In this document: positions 1-11,999 of the stretch, piece by piece
How positions within the stretch are numbered: the first letter of the stretch is position 1
Layout: each line of letters starts with the position of its first letter
Assembly (NCBI RefSeq): GCF_921293095.1
Contig: NC_060259.1
Span: forward strand, 28,155,812 to 28,219,811
Direction of reading: 5' to 3'
From: Ischnura elegans
Taxonomy: Eukaryota; Arthropoda; Insecta; Odonata; Coenagrionidae
Length of the DNA stretch: 64,000 bases
Translations under genes and position numbers: made by a program
Notes under the pieces: generated by a model
Database searches by the model: none
Seen by the model: the letters and a program-made list of their open reading frames with translations, nothing else
What the model was told of the DNA's origin: nothing

Positions 1-1581
1 TCTGCAAAATAGTAAGTCAATACTCCTGTTATTTCTAGTTACATATTTATGGAGAACATTCCTCCTATTGCGCTCGATAAAAATTGTCCCACTGTACATC
101 AAGATCTCAAATATATAAAGATAAAAATACTAGGACGTTGCGGCAAAACATCCCATTTCGAAACCTTTCAAGGGCTTTAAATGAAAGCAATTGAAAGGTT
201 TTGATCTTGACAATTTGTACCCGAGGCACAAACTCAGTCTAAGCTGAGAAGCTTCTTCACTTTCCTCACATTCTAATAAACACAAGACATAGACGGGAGT
301 CCAGTCGTTCCTCACAGTCAAATTCCTCACTCCCCTTCAGGAACATCTTGGATCACAAGAAAATGTCTTTGGACACCATCCTCCTAAGCCTGATTTACCT
401 AACTTCAGAGTTAAGTTTCCTGGCATGTAGCTGTTCAGTGAATCGTGTCATTTTGATCTTGAGATGGGTCACTTGAACACAGATACACACTGCAAGCATT
501 CCACTCTAAGTAACAGCCAGGAGTATATCGATGAGGAACATTAAGTTAATGGAATATCAAGTACATCAAGGAATATGCAGTTCAGATATGATTGAACTTC
601 CCTTGGCAGGACTTAGCCCCGCTTTCTTGGCCCTAACACAGAGCAGATGGAAGACTGCATATAAGATAACTTTTTAAATACGTTCTCTTTACCATTTATT
701 ATAAAAAATTAGGATTGTGAGAAAGTACAGTATAGAAAATACTTCTATTTAAAAAATTGAAGACGTTTGCTATGCACAAAATATTGCATTGCTACCTGCC
801 GAAATGTGTCACGTCATGCAGATGGCTGAAGAAGATTTGTCGTGGCCCTTGCAAAGGAACAAGCTGAACATATTAAAAGCTGAACATATTAACATATTAA
901 AAGAACCATTAAACAACAGAGTAAGCACATATTCCTTATTAAAGCCCATCACTACCTCAGCAGATATCAGAACTGCTGAGCAACTTAACAATTTCCTTTT
1001 TCACAGCTTAGCATTGGCACTGAGGGACATGAATTTTTCAGCATATTTTCGGTAAGTATGGATTCCTCCAGGAATTTTACAAAAAGGTGCATTTTCAATA
1101 TTTGTCGATGCTGAGGAAAAAACACCACAAATTACCATTTTATATGTTTTATTACTTTCTTCCACACAATTCTTGACCCAAAAATAAAGCTATGTCATGT
1201 ATACAAAGCTAGTCCATTATATTCAATTTAAAACACTGAATTACTTGTTTGAAGATTATAAAACTCCAACTCGGGAGATACTAATGCATATCCCAAGCTT
1301 TTTCCACAAATTTTATCATGGCATTGGTGAAAAAACTCAAAATATGCTTTTGCATATCCTGTACTATTCACTTGCAGTATGTCCCATTACACAGTATTTT
1401 TATATGAAGATAGAGAACCAATCAATGCCCTGATGCTTTCCGCTGAGCCCCTACTACCTTGCTCCCTCTTTTCATGGACATAGAATTTATGGATTAATCA
1501 CAGGGACAATGGAAATCCCATTGGGCAAAAGTTTTTTGCAAATTAGTTCCTGCCACGAACCTAAGAAAACTGAAATCTTAC

Positions 1582-1882
1582 CAACATCGTTGCTGTCCTG
1601 AGAAAAGTTTTCTTGAGTTTTTTCCACCTCCTTGACAACACCTGCTGTCTTTTCAACATCATCTTCACTTTCACTGGCACTAGCTTTCATTTTTTCCCTC
1701 ATAATTTTGCATTTTTTTGGATTGCTCAAGTTTATGGCATCATAAATTCTTTTGCTGCAATTATATTCCTCTTTCGTCGGGTATACATTCCCTGTATACT
1801 TATATACCTCCTGCCAAATAGATATTGGCTTCTTCCAATCTATTTCAAAATAACACTTAAAAAGAATTAACATATCTTCTTC
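1582..1882 (-). CDS. THUMPD3: THUMPD3-like exon 4
   Basis: Acceptor TATTCTTTAG before GAAGAAGAT; donor GATGTTG then GTAAGATTTC, leaving phase 1. It starts EEDMLILF and continues IDWKKPISIWQEVYK, then a basic segment and a Ser/Glu-rich linker (ASESEDDVEKT). The open frame continues past the donor into the intron, so the exon end is set by splice consensus. Confidence 0.8.
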
Positions 1883-4800
1883 CTAAAGAATACATGATAA
1901 TGAAAAGGATATTCAATTAGAGAAATCCGGCTCAATAGAAATTTATCCTTTAAAGATAAAATCAACACATTAACTGAGAAAATAGAGATCTAGCCTTTCA
2001 CCATTTACACATATGAACTGCTAAAAAGAATAAACCAGGATTACACTAACACTACCAGGATGGTTAATTTAATTCATAAAAATGGTGCTGAGAAATACTA
2101 TTTGGTAACTGGAATCAAAGGCTATATTAAATACATACTTTGACGACAAGCTCTTGGCAGGGGAAGTAAACTCATGAGGTAGCAGTGATGAGGCTATGAG
2201 TGCAAAATAATGTATACCAAATCGCTTCCTTAGTTTTTAATAAAGTTAAAATAACTAGAGAAAGCTACAAACTATACTTGGGAAAATAGGCACAGATATG
2301 ATAGAAGTACGTACTGCAGTTCTTTTCATTTTGGTGCTGTTCAGACCATGCAAATGAGGATGGCCAACAGAGAATCCAATTAAAGGGACGGCCAGTATGG
2401 CACAAAACAGAAGAACTCACCATACTCATGTTTTCTAGCAAGTGGATTGAGAAAATGTTGATTAGGGCTTTAGAAAGTTGCATGAAGTGAAGTGGCAAGC
2501 TGTCACTGGATAGTATTATGTATTTGATTAATGCAAACTACCATCATGAACTAGTGTCATTCAGAGGAGAGCCAAGCAAAGGGCCTTTTCCACATGAGCG
2601 ATGGGACTTTAAGTCAGTGCCTAGCCCTGAATACCTTTTTTCATTTTTATTTAATTTTACTTCATTTAATCTTTATTCATCCACGCCATGGATCAACACA
2701 TGTGGATATCGTCAAGGGTTTAAACATAAAGAAAAGAGGGTTGACTACATTACATACAAAATCACACCACTTGCAATGCCGGGATTAAAGTAATAGGGTG
2801 GTTTCCTATTATTTTTTTATTGCCTAAATCGAAAGATTATTACTCCTGGAGTACGTATTTCACGATTTTAGATTTTAAAATGACGATATCTATTTTTCGC
2901 GATAAAATGAAAAGTGAAAATTTTCAAGTGCCCGAAAACGCGACGCGTAAGTATGAATGCCGGGAAATCTCTCCGTGTGACGTATTTCTGGTTCCCGCTG
3001 CCGCCCTGTGAGGTGACCTTGAGGCGAGGCTTAGCGCTGATACGACGCAGGCTGCTAGCGGGTAGCTGAGTACCCTGCTGGCTGGCAGTGCTTGGCTTAA
3101 ATAAGGATTATTATTACCTTATCAAATGAAGAAAACTTTCCGACCTTAGCCAGTTTTAATAAGTGATTATTAAGACATGTTTCCCTGAGCTCTGCGCCTC
3201 ATGCATGCATTGGTAACCTCAGACAATGTATAACTCCTATCTTCTCGTATAGAAACTAGGTCCCTATGACGTCACGTGGAGTGGCATTGCATGGGCGCCA
3301 ATCTGGCCCTTTTCAAATGAGGATAAAAATGGACCATTGCCATTCGTCTAAACCGGTATTTCTAAAACGAAATAATTTGTATATTATGAATACAGTAATG
3401 CTGGGTAACGAATCGCAATCAATGCCTTTCATTTTCTTTGATGAAGGAAACTACCCTATTGTCTATTGCATAATGACTTATGGTTTGTGCCAAATCCCTA
3501 TGCTGCCAAGGAAAACCTCATAGGTCAAGAAGTCACATCATATGGAGCAGTCCAGTCAAGTCTCTCATCCCTGATTAAAACTAATGGCCTTCTTCTTTGA
3601 CTTCCTTCCAGAATGAGGCTACTAAGCCTGTTCCAGCTCCACATTACCTCTTTTTCTTGGTATACTTCTATTGCCAAATGTTCCATTGCTTGTTTTGGAA
3701 TTCTTTCATTTGGCATTCAAAGTCTTCCATCTGTGTTTGTAGTCTTGTTTTTTATCAGTGACTGCCTGGACACCCAGTCCATCTGTTATTTTAGTGTTTC
3801 TTAATTTATCCAGTCTTGTACAGCCTTTCAACGATCTTAAAAATTTCATTTCTGATGATTCTATCTGCCTTAATTCATTCTTTTTTGGTATCCAACATTC
3901 TGATCCGTTGAGTACCGTAGGGACTGCCATTACTTTATAAAATTTAATTTGTGTTTCTTTTCTCGTTTTGTTTTTTAGAGACCTTCTAAGTGTGCAACAT
4001 ATTCTCTGGAAAGTATTAACTTTATTTATAACCTTTTACTTTTTCCTCATCATATGTTATATAGCATCCTAAGTACTGGAATTGCAACACTTGCTCCAGG
4101 ACTTATGAAAATAAATGGGAACACAATAATTTTTAACATATGCACAACCAGCAACCCTCCTCTTGTGGCTGTAGCCCTTGACAAATTCCTGCACCAGCAC
4201 TCAGCAATTGCAGCCGAAGACCCCAAGTGTTAATTTTTAAAAGTTAATTTTCCTCTCAAGCAATTGGTTCATCAGTTTGAGAGAGATTTTTCATGTCTTC
4301 AGAAGACTTGAATATTGGACATTAAACCCGCCAAAAGAAAAAATTCATGTGCAAAGAACAAGTGAAGTCTTCGCCTTTCAAACCGAAGGTTGCCTGTTTC
4401 AGTTCCACCTGGGTAGATGTGGCCCCTATCAAGAGCATGTGCACTAGAGTTGCAAATAGCTAAGAGGTTAGAACTTCCATTTTAAAGGTTGTTATAAGTT
4501 GCTAACGTGGAAGTTGGATACAAAAATTCACCGTTTACCGACTAAAAAATGAACTTTGGGCTGAAATAATGAGGCAGTGATTAACAAAGAATTGGAGTTT
4601 TGGGGACACAGATATCAACCCAAGAAAGAAGAACAGGAATGAAAACAGAAGGAATGAGCAATGCATGAAAATCTTCAGGGCACACTCATGCTAACAGAAT
4701 GTATATGCTGTATGCCAACAGTACATATATGCCATATTATCAATATATAAGTACTGCAATCATGGCATGAAACGATAATTTGTGGTGGCATAAAAGCTCT

Positions 4801-7800
4801 TCTTTAATCAAATGCCAAGTATTTCTGAGATGAATTTATTTCGGAGGCTAACTACAGCCAAATTATAGGTGTAATAGTCCCAATACTCGTCAACATATCC
4901 ATGACTTATGCGTAGCATGCTTTAAAGGGTATAACTAGCTTGTTTTAAAAATAAGCTAAGAGCATAATAGAAAAAGTTCTTATGGTTCACGATTACCTCA
5001 ATACATTTAAATGGTGAGAATTTTTAGCTATCATTGTATATTATTTCGTACCTCACAACCGTAGGTGGTGATACGGTAAAAATATTAGACTCAATATAAC
5101 CACATGGTTTCTTAAATAGTATCAATCCAGCTACTAATCGAAGGAAAAATAAATTTATGCTTACCTTATCGAATTGGAAGTCACACTTTTTTTCATAAAC
5201 AATTATGTACACATTGTCAATCGATCTCATGTGAAAGACCTATTTCGAAATGTGAAAGAAATGTGAATTTCATGTGAAAGAAAATTTCGATATTCATCGT
5301 GAATCGCAATACATGAATTACCTACAAATTATTTCCTATGCATTTATCACATTGAAAACCACTTTTCAAAAACAAAAATAACACAATTCTGAGATGATGA
5401 ATTATTTATGTACTCACTTCGCGCAGTACATTTCGATGGATGTTAAAATATACACGACCTCTCTCAACCGAAGTCTCGGTGGCTTCACCAAATATCTCAT
5501 GACATTCACCCTCTGCAACTGATTCCAAACCAGAAGCTACGGTGGCCTCAATAGTGAGCAAATCTGGCTCGACTGAGGACTTCTTTAGAAGAGACTCAAG
5601 GGTTTTGCCTTCCATTTTTAATGCAGATACAGGAAGTACGTGTTTCTGTAATATAACAAACATTCTCTAATGAGAGACACCTTGGAGAAGTTAAAGAGTG
5701 CAAATGGAACGAAAGGAAAGACAAACTCTTACGCATAATAGAATTGCATGTATCCCCTGAATCTTACCGCCACGATGTTTTGAAAACAGCCCAACCACAA
5801 ACCGTCTGAACGGTCTGAATAGATCCCATGAGCAAAGAGCAATGGTACCACCTGAATCACATCTATCAACCAAATAGTACCAACATAATAATATTTTTAC
5901 GAGCTGGTCGATCTAGTACGTAATGTTAGGATAGATGGTACTAGTAATCACCGGGAAATTCAAATTGACCTTATTCCTAATTCCATTCAAGTTTGCAATT
6001 GATTTTTTTCTACGGAGATTTCGGCATACAGCAATTCAAATTGCCAACAATATAAGAAACTAGTGGTAATTTGAATTCTTATAGACCAAAATATTCATAA
6101 TAAAAATCATCTTATCATTAATAAGTAAATAAGTCTTACTTTTTATAAAGAATATTCAACGTTTTTTGTCATCAAACAAACAGCTTTAACCTAATTTCTC
6201 CCCTCAGTGTGATAAGGCTTATAAAATTTGAATTTTTTGCCATTCACAGATGGTTGCGGAAAGATACGTGTTAGATCTTGTATTATATCGTACGAGCTGC
6301 AAACAAGTCTGGGTTCAAGCGTTTAAATGATGGGACATCCATTTTAAATATCAGCACATCATAACGATTTCTAAGGTATCTCAGCTTTCAATCCTTACTC
6401 ACTTGTACTCGCAACCGTAAGACCTTGCGTTCCTTGAGGAAATGTGGTAAAATATTTTCATATGCAAAGGAATCGGCAGTAAGTTCGCGAAATAGTAATT
6501 TTGTTACGACCATTTTTAACAGTATTCTGCTTGTTTCCTAGTAATGTAGTGATTGAAGTGTAAAGCTTGATGGATGTTATATCTTTATTTTTTTCATATA
6601 ATTTACTAGAATAATGATCATTTACATGTTAGTCTGTCACTGCCTGAACGTACAGTGCCAGATTAACACAAATTGAAAATTGCAGGCAATACTGTCAACA
6701 GAAAGAGGGAAGGCTACATGCTCAAATATTTTGTCTAGATGGATTAATTTTCAACATTAAACTTAAAAGAAAATGCTTAAACTTCATGCTAATAAACAAA
6801 TCGATTAAGAGAATAGGCAAAACTCGGAGGAGGGGGATTAGAGGACGGGGGAGTGGTCCTTCTTTGGGAGTGGACAGTCGGAAAATTGGTGTTTATCTTC
6901 ATGTTGTCCTGTTAGATCTCCGTATTTTTAGAGCATTTTCTTATATACGGGAAAAAAGGCGCTATTGTATTAGATTATTCTGAATATGTATCTGTCCTCA
7001 ATTTACAGAACACCATGCAATGTGACATTATTTCGATAGTGGTCCAAGGTTCGGTAAGGTATGCCATTTCCAAAACCATATGATGATTGATACCCGGGTC
7101 TCGAATCCACGACCTTAGCCTTAGGCTTGGTTTCCGTATTTTTTGAGGATTTTTAATTCGTATGTAAATAATTTTTGGATAAGCCTTGTCGGGTGAGATG
7201 TAATATCTGTTAGGTGAGCCATGTCTCAGGTGGTCCCGATGTTACTTGTCGCTCACACTCGGAAGGGTCGCTATTCCGCAACTCTTTCCTCTAGCCGTAT
7301 ACCCTCGCTGGCCTCTCTTCTCGGATATAAGGATGAGGTAGGATGCTTATATTCCCATCAAACTAAATTTCATACTATCATTATACTAAATTTAAAAACA
7401 TCTTCGCAGCATGGATTAATTCGGCTAATGCTGTGAAAAAAATAAACCAAAATATTGCCAAACAAAATGTGGCAGTTGATTATTCATGGGCGTAACTATG
7501 GAGGGATGAGGGTTACGCCGCTGACACAAAGTATATAGTTTGTTCAATCCTTCACTTTGCTGAGTTCCTGTGTCACTGCACTGAGTCAATGAAGAGGCAG
7601 TCTACGTTTATTCGATTCCTTAAGCTGCTTTTTCAAGGTCCATGAAAGTAAGCTGCCGTAATTCCCCTATTTTAAGAACAACATCTAATGTGCTCAGCAA
7701 TAAGAGAGACAAAGTATCTTTCTTAGTCAAAAATGAATAATTCTTGACTTATGCAAATTCGATTATTTGAATCATTTACAATTGACAATGATGGCTCATT

Positions 7801-10800
7801 TTTTCACCTAAATGTGGTGCTTACATCAAGAAAGTCGTCAATAAAATCAAAGAGAAGGATTCATGAGTCAATATCTATCGAGAAAGAATTAGTATTGAGT
7901 TGCGATTTGCGCACGACATAGTAGTCATATCTGACAGTGGCGCAGCGAGGGGGGGGGTGTTTTGGGGGTTAAACCCCTCCCCCCCCCCAGAGCTGAGAGA
8001 AATTTTTTAGTTTAATCCATTTTACTTAATTGGATTGATAACCATACCAAAAATAATAATAATAATAATAATAGAATAGTGTAAGGATTAATTAAATATC
8101 CCTCAGAAAGCCGTAGAACTCACCATTTTGAACCGTTTATTTTAAAATTCCGCAATTTATTAATCTTGCACCTACCGCTTATCCTGGTGGGTATTCCATA
8201 CCCCCACACAACCCCGGTATTAGTTGCACCTAACCCCCCTCAGCCTTAATTCCTAGCTGCGCCCCTGTTTCCGTATGGGAGCGAGGCATGGACATTGAAA
8301 GTAGCACAAATGTTCAAGGTGGAATCATTCGAAATGTGGAGTTACAGGAGAATGATGAAGATCAAATGGACCCACTGAAAGAGGAATCGAATGCCCAGAA
8401 TGTGTTGAATAGATCAGTTTATTACGGTTGAAATACAGAAGAAATAAACAATCGGGAAAATATTAGCTGAGAGGAGAGTAGATTGGACAGCCGCGTCATA
8501 CCAATCTTCGGATTAATGACTTATGATGATGGTGGTGGACAAAATAGTTTTGGTTCTTACATATTGATTGAATTACGCCAACACCTAGTTATTTCCAGAC
8601 AATTAAGGTTAGAATTTTTGCATTACAATAATTTATCAGCAAAAATGTTTCCCAGTAAGTCTTTGGAGAACAACTTAGCGTGAGATTACATGCTTCACAG
8701 GGCTAATTATGGGAGACGCACTCAATTTTTTCAAGTTGAACTACGCCAAAAACACTGTGAGCTGGATTTAATCAATTCAAAATATTTTTAAACACTTTAA
8801 AAAACAGAACTCCAAACCGATAAATGAAATACGTAAAACCATTATGTCCTGTATTTATTAATTATTAATATGCCTATAATTTTTATGGGTACATCAGAGG
8901 CTCTTCATCCAATTTGAATCAAACTTTCAAGATAAACGGGCTAGGGTGTTAGTTCGTCGTCAACATTACTTTGCCTCATCTGATTTTGCGGTATTCCTTT
9001 CACGAAGTTGATTGCAAGTTATAAGTTCCACAGTTCCACTCAGAGGCATGAAACACGGCTCTAGTGTCAACTTATTGCAACCATCAGGTGCACTGACGGA
9101 CCATGGCCCTAATCAAGCACTACCGGCTGCGCCCTGTCATGTTCTTACGAACGTTTATTGAACAGTGAGCACATGAATACAGGGAGCTGTGGACAGCACT
9201 TAAAACAATTGACACACACAAAGCACAATATCGTGATATCTGCTGAGCATTTTCCTGAATCTCAAAAGTAAAAAAAAATCATCAAAGAAAACGGTTAAAA
9301 AATTAAAGTGATCAAGTTGGAGATGCAGGAAAAATGTTGTCTTCGGCCGATTTTATTCACCCTGAAAATTCCAAGTTGGTACATGAGTTTTAAGCTAGTA
9401 ATCCGTCACAAAAAAGACCGATTGAGTTCGAGGTGTGCGTCCTCTTAAAAACTAACACTAAATATCAGCGCTGATGTTGGGCCACTACGTGATAGTTTTT
9501 GTACGAGCACATTTTTTTCGCATAATAAATGGAAGCGGTTAACTAGGGCTAGCAACTGATAAGCAACGGAGCTGTGGCAAGGCGACGTCACTGAAAATGA
9601 GTTCTAGGAGGTGCAGTGGCGCAGCGAAGGGGGGTTTTGGGGGATAAAACCCCCCCCCAGAGCTCAGAAAATTTTTTGAGTTTAATACATCTTACTTAAT
9701 TGGATTGATATTACTAATAGAATAGTGTAAGGATTAATAAAATATCCCCCAAAAAGCCGTAAAACTCACCATTTTGAACCATTTATCTTAAAATTCCGCA
9801 AGGTATTATCTTGCACCTACCGCTTATCCTGGTGGGTATTCCGTACCCCCACACACCCCGGTATTAGTTGCACCTAAACCCCCTCCAGCCTTAATTCCTA
9901 GCTGCGCCCCTGAAGAGGTGTGTAAGGAGTTGTAGAAGACCGTAGCTGCGTTGCAAAAGTTAGGCAAAGAAAACAAACCTGTCTATAGACAAAAGAATAA
10001 CCAAAGCTTAAAATATAGTAGTTATTCGAAGATAAGATCCTAGCTTATGCCGAAAAGTTAATTCCTTGTTTGTGCATTCCGAAGCAAGGACAAGAGGTGG
10101 GAGCTTAAAGGTTAGGAGGTAGAATGGTACCTATGTATTGGTATATGGGCTCTTTACTCGAGCAGAGAGGTTCAGATCCAGTTGAGTCTACAGGCCCTGA
10201 CTCGCCCCAAAAACAGGTAATGCGAAGTTGGGCCTAACCGGTCAATTCAACGCGTGGAAAATAGCTGGAGACTGATTGTGAGTGTTAAATAGGTCTAACG
10301 CCTCAACAGATGAAAGTTAGTAGGAAATAAGTTACATTTATGCAAACCGAAGGTTTTTATTGAAGAAAATTGGCCACACCATGCCCCTGCAGTTAATTTT
10401 ATGCCCTAGAGAAACATTTTCGCCCTTCAGTATTTAAGGAAATGGCAATTAATATGCCATCAATTTTTCTCGGACTTCCAACATACTGTTAGTGAGACGC
10501 GTCTATCGAAACGTCGGCAGAAATTGGGGAGCCTAACCCGGACGGAAACCCAGAGAGAAAAAGCCATCGCTGCAGCTCAACGGGAAAGCAGCGGCAGAAA
10601 AACATACTTCTCAGGCACTATAAATTTCATCTTTTAGCCCAACTTGTTGAAATTGTTGCGGCCTCGAAAATATTCATGCAAATGGCAGAAAATAATCATC
10701 AAGATGGAGAGAGAAATTTGAATGCTTTTTGGAATTTTATGTGAATTGGCTCGGAAAATAGAGTAATTAGACACTTGAATAAACACTTGAGGCATCGCAC

Positions 10801-11843
10801 TGGTGTTAGCCGTGTGCGAGAGTGTTACTTTATTACCTTTACCGTTATTCAAATCAAGGCCGCAGTCGTGACTTAGTGGGGATAGAACCACCCGCGTAAT
10901 TTCTGGGAAAATTGGAAATATTTCAATTGCTTTTAGGTGGCTTACTAATGAAATTTTTCGTTTGAACAGATTAATGAACAATGTTTAAAAATAATTTATG
11001 AAAACCGCAAAGTCACTCGTCAACGTATATCAGGGTTCATACATAATATCACTGACAAGTATTGCACACCACCAAGTCGGTATGGAAGTTAATGAACCCA
11101 CTAAACAACGATGTACAACGACTGCTCCTGCCATACACAGAAAATGTCCGGGTAGGAGGGGTTCATTATGAGGGATTTCGCATATGATCATTCTCTCTAG
11201 AACTCTGCATTTCTGGAGAAATGCAGAGATCAGACCATCGCCGCGGAAACCTACGCTCTAACATTCTCTCTAGAATTTCGATAGGAAGAGGAATTGAGAC
11301 CGCCCTGACTTTCCCACCGCTACCACGCATGTGACCTCAAGCTATTACCATTATTTCATTGAAAAAACATTACGAAAATACATGCTCGCAAATACGGATG
11401 AGTTGATCTTTACCATTAAGTTCTTCATATACTAAGTGGAACTACCGAAACCGTAAATATATAGAAAGTGATAAGTAACACAAAAACAGAAATCCGATTG
11501 AATCTTAACGTACAACTCAACCACCCACTTAAAAGTGCAGCAAATTATCTAATTTAAATAATGATAATTTTGATGCTTTCAACACTGTCATGGAGATCAG
11601 TTAGCGATCGATTTTTGCGTCCTTTAATTGCACTGCCATTTTGATGAAAAAATGACATCTCAAATACCGAGATTTAAAAAATGCCCATTACTTTTTTTCG
11701 ATTCATCCCACCCTACTGATACAACCAGTAAAAAAATTACGAACATTATCATAAAATAGCCCGCATGACTTTTTCAAAGTAAGTTTATCCTATCAATTGT
11801 TCTACCGCTAGTAAAGCATTTTCGTACTCACGTCAATGTCCAT
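1582..11843 (-). CDS. THUMPD3: THUMPD3-like tRNA guanine-N2 methyltransferase, 5' part (four coding exons; 3' end beyond the left edge)
   Basis: Family knowledge: THUMPD3, with TRMT112, methylates guanosine (m2G) at positions 6/7 of certain tRNAs. Seen: four minus-strand blocks join in one frame through consensus splice sites. Exon 1 ends 11832 with MDID before GTGAGT. Exon 2 is 5645-5418 and holds TIEATVASGLESVAEGE and VERGRVYFNI. Exon 3 is 5239-5165 with MRSIDNVYIIVYE. Exon 4 is 1882-1582 with IDWKKPISIWQEVYK and a lysine/acid-rich tail. These align in order with the N-terminal part and THUMP region of vertebrate THUMPD3 as I recall it. The Rossmann methyltransferase domain is not visible here and should lie left of position 1; I found no further exon in 1-1560. 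ATG 11843 is preferred because it joins exon 2 in frame; an upstream in-frame ATG (11996) would add an unlikely leader. Introns of 6.2 and 3.3 kb are repeat-filled. Confidence 0.85.
2792..3460. mobile_element. 669 bp TIR element, copy 1 (in THUMPD3 intron)
   Basis: Ends AATAGGGTGGTTTCC and GGAAACTACCCTATT are inverted repeats. The interior matches 51868-52538 (inverted) and 63586 onward along its whole length, including TTTAAATAAGGATTATTA-type and GTGACGTCA-type stretches. It encodes nothing. TA at each tip would fit a Tc1/mariner-type target, but no longer target duplication is seen, so the superfamily is open. Confidence 0.75.
3525..4110 (-). mobile_element. Decayed LINE 3' fragment (RT C-terminal region)
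   Basis: Minus-strand translation in shifting frames gives LQFQYLGCYITYDEE, NTFQRICCTL, NGSECWIPKKNELRQIES, SEMKFLRSLKGCTRLDK and finally RLDWTAPYDVTS. This order (yLG, TFQRI, GSE.W, EMKFLR.V.G.T..D) is the region C-terminal to the reverse transcriptase in RTE-like insect LINEs. It is broken by stops and frameshifts and lacks the catalytic domain. It sits in the THUMPD3 intron, on the same strand as the gene. Confidence 0.75.
4340..4460 (+). repeat. SINE-like unit (weak)
   Basis: The stretch around 4385-4425 reads like a tRNA B-box region (GTTTCAGTTCCACCTGGG, compare GGTTCGAATCCCACC). No clear A box, tail or target duplication was found, so this is only a suggestion. Confidence 0.3.
5165..5239 (-). 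CDS. THUMPD3: THUMPD3-like exon 3
   Basis: Acceptor AAATAG before GTCTTTCAC; donor GATAAG then GTAAGC; 75 nt, phase 0 at both ends. It encodes VFHMRSIDNVYIIVYEKK, the counterpart of the LRSVDNL stretch in vertebrate THUMPD3. Confidence 0.85.
5418..5645 (-). CDS. THUMPD3: THUMPD3-like exon 2
   Basis: Acceptor TTATATTACAG before AAACACG; donor GAA then GTGAGT; phase 0 at both ends. It encodes the start of the conserved N-terminal region (TIEATVASGLES, RGRVYFNIHRNVLRE). An internal ATG at 5615 would be an alternative start if exon 1 is not used. Confidence 0.85.
5880..7830. other. Non-coding intron sequence without recognised features
   Basis: Lies in the first intron of the THUMPD3-like gene. 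Short open frames (for example 6786-6983 and 7221-7436) show no conserved motif. A tRNA-like GGTCTCGAATCCACGACC at about 7096-7115 has no A box. Confidence 0.5.
7831..8540 (+). mobile_element. Decayed RTE-type LINE fragment split by a hAT MITE
   Basis: Left of the MITE, 7831-7934 reads KVVNKIKEK, stop, VNIYRE and then LRFAHDIVVISD, the RT active-site block with HD in place of the usual DD. It matches the INEIKQKA ... RFTDDIAVIAE stretch of the RTE copy at 16.2-18 kb. Right of the MITE, 8268-8535 reads FPYGSEAWTLKVAQ, VESFEMWSYRRMMKIKW and LAERRVDWTAAS, the C-terminal end, followed by an ATGATGATGG tail. The part between RT and C-terminal domain is deleted. Confidence 0.8.
7935..8267. mobile_element. 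hAT-type MITE, family A, copy 1
   Basis: Starts CAGTGGCGCAGCGAGG and ends CTAGCTGCGCCCCTG, imperfect terminal inverted repeats followed inward by G- and C-tracts. The interior is the same as in eight other copies. An ATAAT run near 8052 is specific to this copy. Its flanks are LINE sequence and do not show the 8 bp duplication found at other copies. Confidence 0.85.
8540..9605. other. Non-coding intron sequence
   Basis: AT-rich DNA with no supported gene, repeat family or structured element recognised. Confidence 0.4.
9614..9912. mobile_element. hAT-type MITE, family A, copy 2
   Basis: Family A ends and interior; 299 bp. Flanked by AGGAGGTG (9606-9613) and AAGAGGTG (9913-9920), an 8 bp target duplication with one mismatch, the length typical of hAT elements. 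Confidence 0.85.
10490..10535 (+). repeat. Degenerate hammerhead-like motif (Penelope-type remnant)
   Basis: GTGAGACGCGTCTATCGAAAC at about 10493-10515 resembles the CTGANGA / stem / GAAAC arrangement of the hairpin inserts at 51.4 and 59.2 kb, with a core mismatch at the first base. No target duplication or arms were found. Confidence 0.3.
11189..11275. mobile_element. 59 bp hairpin insert with perfect 14 bp target duplication
   Basis: CATTCTCTCTAGAA occurs at 11189-11202 and again at 11262-11275. The 59 bp between begins with a 12 bp perfect hairpin (CTCTGCATTTCT / AGAAATGCAGAG) and ends CGCCGCGGAAACCTACGC. The same end is found in the insert at 59169-59364, and a variant at 41652-41806. 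The duplication and shared end show retroelement-like insertion. The likely source is a Penelope-like element reduced to its terminus. Confidence 0.7.
11832..11843 (-). CDS. THUMPD3: THUMPD3-like exon 1, coding part
   Basis: Four codons (MDID) followed by the donor GTGAGT. The exon continues upstream as 5' UTR to about 12.0 kb. Joining to exon 2 at 5645 keeps the frame open (MDID then KHVLPVSALK). The assignment of this exon rests on frame, splice consensus and position beside a divergent transcript, not on sequence conservation, which is too short to judge. Confidence 0.6.
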
Positions 11844-11999
11844 CCGAGGAGTTTTTATGTTTCTTTCGTAGTCTCCTTCGCACTGTCTTCTTGCACCAAC
11901 TCCGTAACTGCTGAGGAAGAAGGTGATCTTGACGAAGAGGGTTGGTTTGTTTATCAGCTGTCTAATCAAGAAATAAGTTGCTTGAAATGACACCAAGGC

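Noticed and set aside
130-330. Minus-strand frame near the left edge as a further THUMPD3 exon
   Set aside because: No similarity to the THUMP or methyltransferase parts and no clear acceptor.
2265-2498. Minus-strand frame between THUMPD3 exons 3 and 4
   Set aside because: Checked as a possible extra exon; the neighbouring exons already join in phase and the peptide does not fit the family.
7090-7120. tRNA gene suggested by a B-box-like GGTCTCGAATCCACGACC
   Set aside because: No A box, no cloverleaf, no repeat copy.
10634-10981. 115-codon minus-strand frame
   Set aside because: No motif; sits in a THUMPD3 intron; hydrophobic composition explained by AT-rich codons.
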